The notes: a model not told the origin generated them from the sequence alone. Positions 21,060 through 36,200 are shown, counted from the stretch's first letter. The stretch is 64,000 nt of DNA from Haliclystus octoradiatus (GCA_916610825.1 OU744450.1:23063338-23127337), one strand, 5' to 3'. Program-made: numbers and translations.

Positions 21060-21779
21060 ATGGCTTGTTGCTTAAAATCTAGGAAATGTTCACGCGATGA
21101 AAGTATAGAGGTAGCAAATTATTCATCTTTACCACGTGGTGTTAATATATTTAAAGATGGTTGCTCAATTCATGTTACTGTAGCTGTTTTAGGAGCTTTA
21201 AAAGTCGGTAAAACATGCCTAGTACAACGATTACTCGGGCAAACAGGACCGATGATAACAAATTACAGACCGACATCAGAAGATATGTATCACCATAATA
21301 TAAATTATCAAAATGGAAATATATGTCTTGAAATTATAGATACGGCTGGTTGCTATGAGTTTCCTGTTATGCAAAAATTAGCAATAGAAGCTGCGGATTC
21401 ATTTATTTTAGTTTATTCAACAAATGATCGTCAATCATGGGAAGTTGTACAAAGTGTCTACCGTGATATTATTGAGTTAAAAAATAGTGTACCCGTAGTT
21501 ATAGTTGGTAATATGGTTGATTTAACACGTGAAGTTAGCTGTAAAGAAGTTGAACATGAAGTTACACAAGAATGGAATTGTTCATTTGTCGAAACATCAG
21601 CTAAATGTCAAGTGAATATAAATACAGTTTTACAAAGACTTATACGTGAACTTGAATTAAAACGTTATGAATATAGAACAATGAATAGAAGAACTACATT
21701 TGACCAAAGAGCAATGTCAACCACTACAACTAATGCTATTATTTTACGCCAAAAATCGTCGAAATGCTATATTTTATAA
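21060..21779 (+). CDS. Ras-like small GTPase of the RASD/Ras-dva type, single exon
   Basis: Intronless ORF of 239 aa. The Ras fold is clear: P-loop GALKVGKT (residues about 44-51), effector region RPTSED, switch II DTAGCYEFPVMQKL, NMVD in place of NKxD, and ETSAK. The C-terminus CYIL is a CaaX box with final Leu, suggesting geranylgeranylation. The N-terminal extension begins MACCLKSRKC, with cysteines that could be palmitoylated. FPxMxKL after switch II and the K in the P-loop resemble RASD1/Rhes and Ras-dva proteins. The position of Ras Gly12 is Leu and that of catalytic Gln61 is Cys, so weak intrinsic GTP hydrolysis is likely. An upstream ATG at 21049 opens a 9-codon overlapping frame (stop 21073-21075). 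Function is inferred from family only. Confidence 0.9.
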   Translation: MACCLKSRKCSRDESIEVANYSSLPRGVNIFKDGCSIHVTVAVLGALKVGKTCLVQRLLGQTGPMITNYRPTSEDMYHHNINYQNGNICLEIIDTAGCYEFPVMQKLAIEAADSFILVYSTNDRQSWEVVQSVYRDIIELKNSVPVVIVGNMVDLTREVSCKEVEHEVTQEWNCSFVETSAKCQVNINTVLQRLIRELELKRYEYRTMNRRTTFDQRAMSTTTTNAIILRQKSSKCYIL

Positions 21780-24232
21780 TTGATCGGATCTTTCGCAAAA
21801 TTAAACTTCACCTAGTTATTGATCGAATTTAAGATTAGTCTTATTATATTCGTCGATCGTCAAACATGTTGATTGTTAAACCTTGTTCATTATGTACAGT
21901 AGAATATCTCATAGTTAAAATACAACTACACGTTCAAAATCAAATTAATAGGTGCATTATTTAACAAAAAGTGTTAAAAACTTTGCAAAATTCGAGATTT
22001 TTTGTTTTCAAATTTTCAGACTTTTTTCGGAAAGTTAGATGAATGTGGACAATGCAAATATGGATATACCTGCAACTGCGTCAATACTGACACCTTTCTA
22101 TAATTGATATATTTAGATTAACGCATATACTTCATTTGATATTATCAATAATTCACATGCGTATTAAATTAACTTGTGTACGTGAGTTTAAATTTTTTAT
22201 TGTAAATAAATAGGTAATTTTGCTTCATTGAACTGGCATTAGTCTTACTCATTAAATGTAATTTTCTTGTTATCTTAATATAATTACAGTCATTTGAGCA
22301 GTTTTCAATGTTGACAGAACGCGAACAGTTACTCCTGCACTTGTGTAAATGATCACGTGACCTTCTCAATGCCTTACAATTCTGTTCCATATATGATTTT
22401 TAACCAGGTAAATAAATATTGTGGTAGACTCGGGACAGACTGAATCCGCTGTGGAGCTTGCAAAGAAAACAGTAGAGTATTGTACGTATGTATTGAATAT
22501 ATACAACATACGTACATGTAGATTGTAGAACAATAGTCTATGGAGCTTACCAGATGCTATATCAAAGTTTTAAAATTGTTTTTGTCAATGTAAGGCATGA
22601 AGTGGATCCATACCTTTTCGTAGTCGCTGCTTACTTTACTCTATAACCTATGCTCTCCCAGTCCCGGAAAGGTGTAACTCCTGGGTGCGGGCCTGCGTGT
22701 AACCGTGTACTTCCTATTATGCCTTATTCCCGCGTCACTTCAGTCGCGAACACACCAAATTACACGGGAGGAAATAACTACGTTGGGCTATAGATAGAAG
22801 ACTATACATTCATTAACAGCTTTGCATTTGATGTACGGGATTTTTGGGCAAATCTGATTGGTAGTAAATTACAAATACATAATTATTTCAGGAGCCATAT
22901 CATTCTAAGTTAATTTTTCATCTTCCATTATTCTATAGGACAAGGATACACATGCAATGTTTCTAGGTGACATAAACTACGAAAATAGACCACATTGTGT
23001 TTATATCTGCTACGTTTTGTACAACGAAATTGAATGGATTTTTAAACAGTACTCAAGAATGTGTGGTTACTTTCTACGTAAATGGAACTGTCTCCACAAT
23101 GGAATTAAAAACCCGCTTGAAAATAATGGATGATTTATCTGCGTCTGTCTTTTATCAACTCGCGCTTTATTTACTTTTAATTGCTATTTAACTGGTTTTC
23201 CAAATATTGATTAGTAAGTAACCAATCTATTCTACGTTTTAGAATTAAGTAATATATTTATACTTAAATTTAATATATATTAGCCCATTTGAAAAAGTCA
23301 TCATGTTAAGATGGCTTAAAGGTTATTATCGGTGATGATGAAGCTATACTTACTATATGGAGTTTAATGTATTTATCATATATTTGACAAATTCTAACTT
23401 TATTCATATAGTTTTCCGCCGAATTTTATTGTTTCTCCTGTGAGTAGGTGATGAAAGACGGATGGCGGTGAACGTTAGGATTCGAGAAGATTGAATTCTT
23501 TACAATCAAACCTGTTAGAACGGTCACCTTTATACAGCGGCCACCTGTCAGTAATGGACACTCTAGCAAATGGTATTTTCTATTAAATCAACCCTGAATA
23601 TAAAGGCCACCTGCATACAGTGACCAATTTATCTATCTCTCAAATTTGGCTGTTGTGTACAGGTTTCACTGTATCAGACAATGACTATACACGACGTTGA
23701 ATAAAATCAAAAGAAATATCAATCAATTTTTATATAATTGAGAAAAAGTGAAAGTTACAGCAGACTATAGACTATGTTGATACATTAATCATAGTAATAC
23801 TAAATGAATAAATCAAAAAAGTAAAATAAGAATAGTTTAAAAAGCAAAAAAATTGTGTTCAAATAATTTTGACACAAACAAACCCCTTAAAAAAGTTACG
23901 ACCAATATAGATAACTTGAAATGATATTACAATAACATAGTTTTTTATGAACTAGTATTTTATGGTCTGTATAACTCAAACTGATGATAAACGTGAGGTA
24001 AAATACGTTATATAGGATAGGTTTTACTACCAACTAAAGTGTTGGAGTCTATTGATCATATAGGCGGAAGCCCCAATAACGGTAGCACAAATGCAGGCTT
24101 ATTTGGATAATAGCCATGTAAACATTGGAATGCTTTTTGCCGTGAATACCGTGTTCTGTGATGTTTCAGATGTATTTCCATATAGAGACCACCAAGATTT
24201 TGGTTCTACTCTCTTCCACATAACTTCACTTT
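21780..24232. other. Spacer between the Ras-like gene and the SMG7 3' end
   Basis: Contains a pogo-like MITE at 23503-23671. A 64-codon plus frame at 22997-23191 ends in a hydrophobic stretch (FYQLALYLLLIAI), but nothing else supports it as a gene. The remainder shows no recognisable feature. Confidence 0.5.
23503..23671 (-). mobile_element. Pogo-like MITE
   Basis: Reverse-oriented copy of the 13332 family: CAATCAAACCTG ... GGTTTCACTG between TA dinucleotides, with the same internal TATAGTGG/AGGCCACCTG motifs. Confidence 0.82.
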
Positions 24233-27200
24233 TTAGCTAGGAGGTTGACCTCTTACTCGTTGCTCTTCGAGTAGCTGCTCTAACGGCGACAACGCCGTAG
24301 GACCAAAACCAAAATTTGCACCCCAAATTGACTGAAAGTAAATTATAAATCAGTGAAAGTGGAAAGTAGAAACTCAAAACAACCAGAACGTATTATTATT
24401 ATAAAATAGAAACCAGTCACAAGCAGGAATAGTCAGTAAAATAGAATAGTAAAGTAGTCCCGAGCAAGAATATCAATTATCAAATATAATTAATATGAAT
24501 GTTTGACGATTAAAAAAGTTAATGATGAGTTAAGTGAGTTGAACATATTAGACGATTTTTTTATAGTTACAGAAGACATAACGCTTTAGATAATATTAGA
24601 TAATTGTATTTGTACTCGTTGATATATTTTGCACAAAAACACATTCAATAAAGTATGCCCTTTTTGCTGGATTCACACAGCTCGAATGAGGTTATTTACA
24701 AATTTGCAGTTTCAAAGAAGTTCTAAAATAGGATTCTCGAACTACAATGACGTAAAAATAGCACATGATGGCAGTTAACCAATAACGATTAGATATGGTA
24801 ACATCAGATATTGACTCAATGTTCTTGATATTAGTTGAATTTGATTAATACCTCCCCCCTAGGCTGCAGATGAAAAGTGAGGCGCTAAGCGAGGTGGGAT
24901 ATTAAGCGAGATAAAATATGAGAGTTTGTTATGTATGGAGAAAATAAAATAAAAATCAGATTTTAATGTGGGGGATATTTCAAGAAAGGTGGGACATTCA
25001 CAGAGGGGGTACCTAACAAAGATAAGCTGCAAGTAAATCCATACGGGGACATATTATCATCACGAAATATGAAACCATGAAGACATGAACAGTTCAAACA
25101 TAGCTTGAAATCTAGGATAACTGGATAGATTTGAATAGAATTCAATGAGAAAAGATAAAAATAACATGAAATTCCTTGAAAGTTTGAACATTTTTATGTT
25201 TGAAGAACAGAGTAAGGATAACGTAGTCTATGTAATGAATGAGAAAGAACTTACTTGAGTTGGTGATGGGTCCATAGCAATATGGGGCATTGCAGCATTT
25301 TGAAATCTCCAACCATCAGCTGGCGGTAGAGGAGGCATAGGATAAGGATTCATTTTAGGCGGGGAAGAACGAAAAGGATTAGTTGGCGATTGTCCAATAG
25401 GACCAAAGCCATTATTAGTATTATTAGGACGAGGTGGTACAAATCTAGACATGGATGGAGGAGTAGACATAGGAAGACGATTAGGTTGACCTTGTGGACG
25501 ATATGGTACTTGTGTAATAATACAAGGATCTTGAAATGTTGAATATATTTCATTTGATGCTGTAGCAGGTAATGTTTGATGAGGTGAAGACTGGTGATGT
25601 AGATTTAATGTAGCTGAGTTAAGGATTGGTAATGGTTTTGATTCAAAATCAGACATTGGTGTGCTTAGAGAAGCTTCAGCATCTTGAGATGACGGGAAGA
25701 GAAGCGATGCTTGGCTAGGATGATCTGTCGATGGTTCCAGAGTGGTATTACCTGATGATACAAGTCAAACATGAAATTAGTAATGAAGAAACAAAAAACG
25801 TTTTTCTGAAACTTTAAAAATCAATTTTTATAAGTCTGGCCATAAATAACCGAATAAATAAATAAGTGACATTACCTTTCCAGCACTAGCCTGGCTCAAT
25901 TCTCCAAACAATTCTGGAGTGGTTGGTAGGGGAATCAGCGGTGAACAGAGAATGCAAGGGTTTGGGGGGCAATTAAGAGTGAAGCTAATACATACATGAT
26001 CTGAGTATTCAAATTCCAAAATGAGGGGCTGAAATCAAGGATATCTAGATTATTTGTAACGGATTTCAATAGAAAAAACAACAACTACAAATCATAAAGG
26101 GTCGGTCAGACTTTTGATGTTGTACAATGGAACCTGCTACATTGACCACATTCTGTGGCCTGTCTACAGTGACTGCTTTAGTAATATCTCAACTCTAAAT
26201 ATCAATATAGTATTGGATCAATCCTGTATCTAAAGACCACCTGTTTATAATGGCCTATATCTGGATTACAAACTGACTGCTTAACACAGGCTCATCTATC
26301 TATACCTATAAATGCCCAACAGTCTGTATGTGTGGTTTCCTCAATTGGTTTTCAATTAGAACCATTGCTTTTTATTCATGGTTCAGAGAGGTTTTATTTG
26401 CTTTATGTTTTGCATAACAACTTCAGGTGCGGCCTTGGTGTAGTGGCTAGGGTGTTGGACCACTGCCCGTAGGGTCTCAGGTTCAATCCCTGTCCGGAGC
26501 ACTATAGGTTGGCGTCAGGAAGGGCATCCGGCTATTAAACGCACACAAGCTTCAAAATACTAACAAATTAACCAACCACCCCGGTGAAAAAAAGCTGTAA
26601 GCTTACCCGGTTCGTGGAAAAATGATAAATCCAAAAAAAAAAAAAAAAAAAAAAACTGTATTAATTTGTATTGCTTTCATTTTCGATATCAAATTTCACA
26701 GGTTGTTGAACAATTGAAACTCAAGAACATGCCTGATACTTGAATCAAACCAGCAACGTGGGCGATTCATTGTTAGTTGATTATTATTCATATCTTTACC
26801 TTCATGATTTTCAGATACAGCACCAGGTTTACGATTCAATTGAATACTCCATGTAGAATCAAATAATGAATAAGAAGGTAAAGGTCCAGGTGTTGACACA
26901 GATGAAATACCATTCGATTTAGATTTTGCTTTGTCAATTTGAATATCAGGTTGTTTCTTCTCTGCATTGGCAACAAATAACGATCTAATATAAAAAATGA
27001 TAACGAAATTTAAATACAGAGAAACCTGTATATAACGGCCAGCTATAAGAGGTAGATAAACTGACCACTATATACAGGTGGCTGATGTATAGAGGTGACC
27101 GTTATAACAGGTTTGACTGTATTATAATTGTATAATTGTATTGTAAATAAATGACTGTATTGTAGTGGTTGGTCTATGGCATTTTGACTTATTGGTCCAT

Positions 27201-30200
27201 AGTTTCGAGGTCAATGGTCCTTGTATGTTTAAATTGTACATATACCTAAAGCCATCATCGGCATACGTCTCTACCGTGGCAAGAAAGTATTTTCGGGCCA
27301 TGTTATTAAGAGATCTCATTGGGCCCCAAATTTCTTCCGTATCTCTTGATCAAACACCGAAAGTTGCAGTTGTCTCTATCTACAGTATTCATGATTTGTG
27401 TACACATTATTAAATGGACAAGCATTAAAAATCTCCCTTACTTCTACTCTTAGAAAGCGAACATCGCAATATTCCTTTGCCATTTCTTCTATCTTTTTTG
27501 ATTGAAGAGATCTGAAGGAAGATTTGCCGACTGACCAAGTCGTCAGGACGGGGTGTCACGTCCCCTATACCCTCATACTAGGGACGTCCCTGCATGTGTC
27601 ATTGGCTAGGATGGTATCTCATCATAAATGTACACAACATCTTTCAACGTAAGGGTCTTCTGGGATTATAGACAATATCTCAACTAATCAAGTAATACTG
27701 GTAGGCATCACATGGATCTGTCATCGTCATCCGTAAGGGGTTGAAGCATGAGTAAATATGATAATAGTTTCTGGTTGGAAACATGATTCAGAATAAGTTC
27801 TCTTCAGATGAAGATTACATGGCAATGGATATAGTGTATATTAAGTTGGAATATTTAATTCCCCTGAACAAACACGCACTCAAGCTTATTGCCAAGCAAA
27901 TAATTTTGTTCAATTAACAAATGTTATAAATCAAGTTAATTTGTCTATGTGAAAAAAAATTTGTAACCTGTAATTTGTCATCTTGAAATGTTTGAAATGT
28001 ATAATCTATCATCTAATAATTACCTTGTATCAGAAAAGGGTGATTTGCTCCGTTCGTGTATGGTAGGCTGCACATAAGAAACAAAATCAAATTATTACAA
28101 CGACGCAGCCAAGCACAAGTTAAGCAGATTTAATGTAAATGTTAGTCTCTTACATCGTACGACATTTCTATGTACTGTTGTACAAAAGATTTCTTACCTT
28201 GGCTAGAGTTGGAAGTGAATCAAACAATTTACGAACAGCAATATCCATTTCCTTGTCAGTCGATGGGGCGTGCAAATCAGCTTCAGTCTGAGATACAAAA
28301 GAAAATAAGTTATAGGTTGGATTTAACACAGGATTCTCAAACCGGATTCAACACATCAAAAGCCAATTAAATGGATGAAAATTAGATATGTAGTGCTCTA
28401 GCATGGCGGTCCCAGAGAGCAAAACAAAATCAGTGCGTGAAATGATTTTCTTTTTCTTTTCGATACGCCAAGCAAAAGGAAAATTCAAAATACAAAGCCT
28501 GTTAGGTACAAATATTTGCAATTATCTATCAGATGATAAGTTATTTGATTCATTTGGTTTAGAAAATCGCGAAAAACCACCAGAAACACACATACGCAAA
28601 GACATTTGCATTTATAGGTACAGTGAAACCTGAGGCCTATATAACAGCCAGATACGAGAGGTAGATACATTGACCACTAAAGACAGGTGGCCTTTATATG
28701 CAAGTTTGATTCAATAGAAAATACTATTTTGGACATTGCAAGAGTGACCACTATAGACAGGAGGCCACTGTATAGAGGTGACCGTTATAACAGGTTTGAC
28801 TGTATATATGATAAGCAGCCTGAGTAACTCTTGTGAAAAAAGCCTTTCAGCTTATCACATTACAATACAAAGCATTACAAAGAAAATCAAATATATCACC
28901 TTCACAGCAAGACAGACATATTCAAGTGCATCACCATTGTTCATTTTCGAGAAAAAACTGCAGAAAAAAAACTAACAATAAAATCTGTGTTTGTATTGAA
29001 ACTTGAGTCATCATTCACCTACAGCCACAGGTCTGACAAAAGTAGGAATCCTGGATTTTCGAAGGTGAGAGAAAATTCAGAAAAAAAGGATATTTTTATG
29101 ATTTGTTGGTCAAGCTTCAACGAAAAATTTCAAAAGAAAATGTTAAAATGCCTCTGGGATTCCACAAGGCTAAACCTTTGGTCATCAATAAGATCTAGAT
29201 ACATTTGTATTATAGACAGGTGGTCTTTATATACAGGTTTAATTCAATATAATAATGGTATTTGTACGTATGTATTCCAACATGGCCATTTTAGACAGGT
29301 GGTCGTTAAGACAGTAAATTGAAATGGCTTCTTGTTAATGTTAGAACAGCTTGAAAAAGGTTTGATTACAAGAATTGATTCAGCTTGATTGCCTGGGTTT
29401 ATTCAGCTTTTTAGATAGTGTAACAACATACTCTATGAAGAAGTTAACATTTCATCTTTTATAACTCATTACTGTTTATAACATATTGAATTTAACTGAT
29501 GTTCTTGGTGAATTTTGGTATCTTTCTTCGTATAAATAATCTGCTATAGCGGCCATCCCCTATAACATTCTTTTGGACGTTTCCTAGGGCCTAAGGGAGC
29601 TGTTATAGACAGGTTCTATTTTATTCATTTTTCTCAACTGACCTGTTAAGCTTTGGATGCCGACTCAGTTGTTCAAATAACGATGAAAAACGTGATATCC
29701 GAGCATTGTTGATGATCTCTGGGACTTTTGATGGACATGACGATACAAAATCAATTCTCCTGAAAAATAAAACAATCAGAAAAATCAAATCAGACCATGA
29801 TAATTCATTATATCATTCCAGTTGTATAGGTATTTCTGTACATTCAAATTTGACTACACAGCCTGACAATATCACCATCATCAGTAACCCTGGATAAAAC
29901 TTGATATTACAGTTGACTTATCAACAGCCTCATAAAAGGTATTGGATATAAGCATCAAACTCTTTAAATTATTGTTTAGTAAGTTAAAAAAGAGCTACCT
30001 GTGAGACTTGCGAAATGGAAGGAAACCTTGAAACAGTGAGTCTTCAGGTAGGGGCCAATCTGAAAAAAAAAATGAGTACCGGTACATATATATCAGCAAA
30101 ACAGCAAAGTTCGGTATGTAGATGAGTTTGAAAAAGCTAGCAACGGAGTTCAGTAATTATTATTTTTTGATTAATTGGAGCTTGCAGCGTTAAAACATAA

Positions 30201-33200
30201 CAAACATGGCGTTCTGATTTTACGGGCACCCGGCATCATGAAGCTACCAAGCTACAGCAATTCATATAATTCATATTCCACGTCTTGACATATTGTTAGT
30301 TATGGACACATTACAGTGGAGGCCTAGTAGCTTTTTCAAGTACAAGTTAACACTTGTAACAATTTTTAATGCATTCTTCAGAAATTGCTTATAAAAAATA
30401 TTTTATGACAAACTGGTATTTCAAAAACAAGCTACAGATAAGATCATGTGATCACTTACTTTGGAATGTTGGTGACTGAATAACATTAACCTACAGTTTT
30501 TATTATCCTACTCACTTGATGTTTCTTCAGCATCCACATATGTTTGAATACCATTGGCAAACTCACAGAATGTGATCCAAAAGCTAAAAAAAAAATTACA
30601 GTCAAGCCTCTTATAATGGTGACCTCTATACAACAGCCACCTGCCTATAGTGGTCACTCTTGGTATGTCTAACATAGTATCTTCTATTGAACCAACCCTG
30701 CATATAAAGTCCACAACCCTGCATGTAGGCAATAGCTGTTGATGAAAGGACATTTTTGTGTTCTGAGGGTGAAGTTGATGAATTGGTTTTTACATCAAAA
30801 ATAGAATACCACAAATGTATGATGATAGAATTGTTGAACAAGAAAATAATCACTTCAATAAACAGCAATAGGACATTCATTATCTATACCTTTGCCTAAC
30901 CACATCTGAAAATTTAGTGAACCAAAAGAAAGAAATAAGGATGGCTTCAGCAGGGCTTTTTATCAATTTTGTTAAACAATAAAATATAGATAAAAATGTG
31001 TTTATAACAACCATCTGTCAGGCAGAATACCATCATTAAATGAATTGAGGTGGCCGTAATAGAAAGGCAGGGTTCGACAAAAGTGGGAATCCTGGAATCC
31101 CAGATTCTGGAAGGTGAGAGCAAATTCAGAAGAAAATTGGCATTTTTATTGATGTATTAGTCAAACATTAACAAAACATTCCAAAGAAAATGTTGAAATG
31201 CCTCTAGGATTCCAGACAGCTGAACCTTTTGTTAGACATTGTAGACAGGTGGCTATCATAGACAGTTGGCTGTTATAGCAGTACTTGATTTTTTCACTTA
31301 CTCAACAAGGATAGATGAATCTTCAAGCGGTGTTAGAATAGTTGCATTAGACACAAGCCAATCGGTTAAGACTTTTAAACAAGAGAGGCATTCAATATCA
31401 GGTATATCTTTATTGCCTTTTAATTCAATTAATTGAAATTGGACGAATCTCAATAAGCACATAAACCATTCCAATGCAAATGATAAAACTGATGATAATA
31501 TTTCCGTGGTCTTTTCAGATGAAATGTCTTTTGTTGAATTTTGTTTACTTTTGAATGAATTGATTATGAAAAGAAGAATTCCAATGCAATAAAGCAATTC
31601 CGTCGATTCAAATTCATCAAGGATGTCCTAAGAATAAAAGTTAAATACGCCTCAAATATCAATTATTAAATACAGTAAAAAAACAAAAACTATCCTACTC
31701 TAAGGCTTTTTATGTGTATCCTATAATCCTAACCTCAAAATCTTGCAATAGTTTCTCAGTTAATGCAGGAATAACATCAAGCTCTAAAATAGAAATAGAA
31801 AAGTGGAAAACAGAGTTGACAAACAATGATCTACATTTAATCATAACAACCAGGGGTGATTAGCTCAGTTGGCAGAGCAACCGAACTTCAGATCGTATCA
31901 TATCTCATCGATTGTGGTTTAAATCCCCCTCAGGTCAACTCAGCCTTGACTTTATCTGAAACATCAAATGAGTACCATCTAAGGATGGCGGATGGAATGG
32001 TTCAGAAGGAATTGCATTGTGAGTAGCTGCGGCGCATCGTTGCGCATTGACAATCAAGGCCTATCTGCCATGAAATCTGTTGAAATTGATCTGCAGTGTC
32101 GCGGCTGAGATCTAAGGAGCGTTTAACATCATTGCTCTTAGCGAAAAGAGCCACTCTTCTAGAAATAGAGGAGTGGTATGGGTGCCTTCGGTAGGGCGAC
32201 ACCGTCCACATTACTTTTATTATAACAACCAGTATTCTATACAAAAGACGGATTTGGTAGTGATAATCCTCAAAGTGAGAAAATAATTTCATAATAATTT
32301 GAATACTGGAGAGATGATTTACTTGATATCATTTGAAATATAATCCAACGGACATGTTTCCTACTTTAATGACAATAATTACTAGCTATAAGCAATTTAC
32401 AAAATGTGTCACGCTGTAAATTTTACAATATTTTACCCCTTTATATCTTGTTACCCCCTCCCTTGTACAGTGTACAAAAAAAGTTGGGATGCCAGAATCT
32501 AGGATCCCCGATGGCTGAGCTAAATTGATCAAAACCAGAAGTTTGTAAATTTTGTAAAACATATTTAATAGGATTTCTAATAATATTAGAGTCAAGAAAG
32601 GCGCATCATTTTTGCTGTAAAATTTTTTCCTCCATTTTTTACAGTAAAAATGGTGTGTCTTTCTTGACTCAATTATTATTATTTACCGCTCTGCCATTCA
32701 CAACTCACAAGCAATGGGCACTATTCATGTGTCAATATTTTTAAATTTTTATTAAAAATTTGAAGCATATTATAATAGAATTTCTTAAGACATTCTGATT
32801 TTGAAAAATCTCATTCAATTCCGAAGCTTAGATCCAAATATTTGTTTGTGATGTAAATTGGATATTATTGTCTTCGGCGTTCTCAATTTCAAGACTTTAG
32901 AAATTTGAAACTAACAATGTTGTCTTAATTCCGTATGTATGTCTGTTTTGAGGATGCTTGATGTAGCAAAGATTAAAGTTTCTGGATATTGTTTTAATGG
33001 AGATATTTATTGCTTCTCTTTGTACGCCGTGGGGCAAAATTATAAAGAAAAGTTTTTTGAAAAAAAACATGGTATTCCGGAAGGTGAAACCTTTTCTCGG
33101 ACTCTTCCCTTAGACTAAGCTGTGAGCAATTTGATGACACCCTGTTGCAAATGTATTTAATAAAATTTAATAGCTTCCTACATCATTTACCTTTAACTAG

Positions 33201-36200
33201 ATACAACTTTCCAAAATAAAGAAGCAAGGCAAGGATAAATTCATCTTTGGTAAATGAACCAGATTTGAAAGGTGACCTAATAAATGACAAATTATGTTGA
33301 GTATTGAAATAAAATTTTGATAGAAGATGTCTACATTGTCTATGGACCCTACTGGATAATACATATCTGTAATAGTTATAGCATAATTATTTATCCTAAC
33401 AACATCATTAATCTGTTATTAGATAAATTATGACAATAAGGGATTTTACAAAAAAAACATTTTTCAAAGCAACGATTGATTCTGATTATAACAACCGGAA
33501 AAATAGATTGCTAAAAGTTTGAAGCCAATCTAGTTGTATTTCTTGTGCTGCAAAATCTTCGACACGCCAGAGATTAATTTGCATGTTCAATAGTAAGAAT
33601 GTCAAATATTATCCATAGTCAAATTTCATACATCAAATCAAAAGAAATGTGTCATGGGAAATGTGTTAGTGTAATCAGTCATTTAATAAATCCAAACAGA
33701 TTTGGGTAAAAGCTTTTACAAGTTTATAAAAATAGTGTTATTCAATATTTAAAATTTAATAATCTAAACATGTTGCTATTGTACATAGGTGACCGTTGTA
33801 ACTAAATTTGCTCTAGCAGAATTCAATGAATGGAGAATACAGTGTAACCCGCTTAAGCGCAATTCGGATAAGTGAAATTCCCACTTATCTGCAAACTAGC
33901 TTTGAAAATCTATAAATTATTTCTGGTCAAGTCCTTGGTAAACAAATCCGGATAACCGCAAATTCGGATAAATGAAATGAAAACTTTGACAATTTTGACT
34001 TACACTTAAGCGGGTTACAACGTAGCATATAAAATATAATAAAAATGTCCTGACAAGATCGTTTGTTTTTGTTTACTTACTTGGATCTACTTTGAGAACA
34101 AAGTTGATAGAATGAAGTTTGTAAGTTTGATGTCGCAGCAGGAAATTGATTTCTTACGGTAATACTGGAGCAAAGAAAAACACATGATTAATTCAAATAT
34201 GCTCAAATGTTATCCTCATTAGCTATTGATTGCAATTTGAAATAAAATACTAAGGGTAGGTCTTATAAAACATAATTCAAAAACCATTTTAGTTAATTCA
34301 TGGATATGACTTATAACGTAGTAGTAAATTCATAGCCTTTCACAAACTAGGTTTCCAAGTTTCCGGACTATGTTGGACCCTGAGTTACATCGTAGTCTAA
34401 TTGTGTAGTACAAATGCATATTGTGTTCATGCCCAGTTTAGCTCATCTTTTGACCTATGATTATTTTTATTCTGTTTGCTAACTTTGCTATGATGTGCTC
34501 CATAGTCTCACAATGATCCCAAATTTGGCATCTATGGTGTGCTCCTTTCATTCTGCCTGGAACAAACGATTGCTTTATGCTGTTCTCTTACCTTTTACAG
34601 TAGTAAAATACAGCTGCCAAGTGATCCCCTTTCGCAGTTGCAAGTATAGCTAATTGATTATATGGTTGACCTAGAACAAACATACCGAGCAATGTTAAAT
34701 GTTGAATATTAGTAAAGGGTTTGTCAGTGTTTCCATTGAATATATATCCAAATTTCTATTTTACAGTCACATCACATCCTGTTATTGAAGTATTAAATGA
34801 CATTGACTAAATCTAGGATTTCGCTTTGTTACTCAAGTAAGCCAATTAGTAATACAATATATACTTATTGCACAGGATAACGAAATAATGATAATGCAAT
34901 TAGTTCCAGTTGCTAAAACACCATAACATTGAGATTAAACAAGTGTTGAGCCTGAGATCGGTTACTTGAGAATGTACCAGTATTGCTCTTAGTAAAAAGA
35001 GACACTTACTCTTGAGCTATAAGAGTGGTAGCCTGGCACCGGAACGGCAATAATACTGTCTGTAAACCTAGCACTTTTATTTTTATTTGAAAAGTGTTAA
35101 TAAAGTTATCCGTGTGCATCCCAAACCAATGAAATTAAAGGAGTTGTGATATTGACTTACAGTGAAGAGTTCAAAGTTCGATAGGAAACCAGGTAGCATT
35201 CAAGATATATTAAAAGTAGGCTAGTGATAGTAACTGAAAATGTGTTATAATTTATAATTGAAAATCAAGTTACAACTTACCGTTGTTTGGTACAACATTA
35301 GATGCTTGCACATAGAAGGCTTGTGCTTGGATTATATCACCACGATATCGAGCTGTAAAATAATACATATAAATAATTATAACTACTGTATCTATATAAA
35401 GTCATGGTTTAAAACCGGTTAGCAACTGCACCCCTATACTATCCAAGTTGTGCCACATACTATACATTTGAAAATTCTACAGTATGTGTAACGTCATAGA
35501 AACGTTTTTTTACAGAACAACTTACCAAGATCTCCCAGATGAACTAAGCAATCTTGACAAACATATAGACACAGACGTCGCTCGATAGCATCTTGTGAGA
35601 TATTAATTGATTCTGGATAAAGAAAGAGAAAGAAAATAATGCTACTCATTCAATTCTAACTAAAGCAATTTTTTGAAGAACTTTTGAATTGGTAGCTAAT
35701 TAGCTATAATTTTGGATATGTTTGATGTTGTTGGGTAGAGTGTGAACTTGTATTAAAACAAATATGATGAAGCTGCCCGCAAATGTTCACAACTTTTACA
35801 TGAACAAATCAATCTTCTTTTGATGAGATATTGCAAAATTTTCAAGTTCTCGAAGGGGTGGCTACATGCTTATGACAAAGTTGTAGAACCAAAATCAACC
35901 AAAAATTTGGTATTTTCAAAACCAAAATCGACCCCAGTCAACATTTTTCTTTATGCAGAATTTACCAGAGAATAATATGGGTATGGCAAACAAGATTACT
36001 CCTTAATGTGCATTTTTACGATACAAACACATACAACACACTCTGGAATTATTTATTAAAAACATTTGTTTTTCTTGAGTAAAAAACAAACGCTTAATAT
36101 ATACATACAGTGAAACCTGTATATAACAGCCAGCTACGAGAGGTAGATAAATTGACCACTATAGACAGGTGGCCTTTATATACAGGTTCAATTCAATAGA

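Noticed and set aside
22997..23191. 64-codon frame ending in a hydrophobic stretch
   Set aside because: It has no homology that I recognise and no upstream exons that fit. The tail resembles a membrane or GPI signal, but one short frame is not enough.
25828..26019. Minus-strand frame with possible splice borders (PLPTTPELFGELSQASAGK), considered as an SMG7 exon
   Set aside because: Its phases do not fit: joining the previous exon gives an early stop, while exons 26800-26984 and 25255-25751 join directly in phase.
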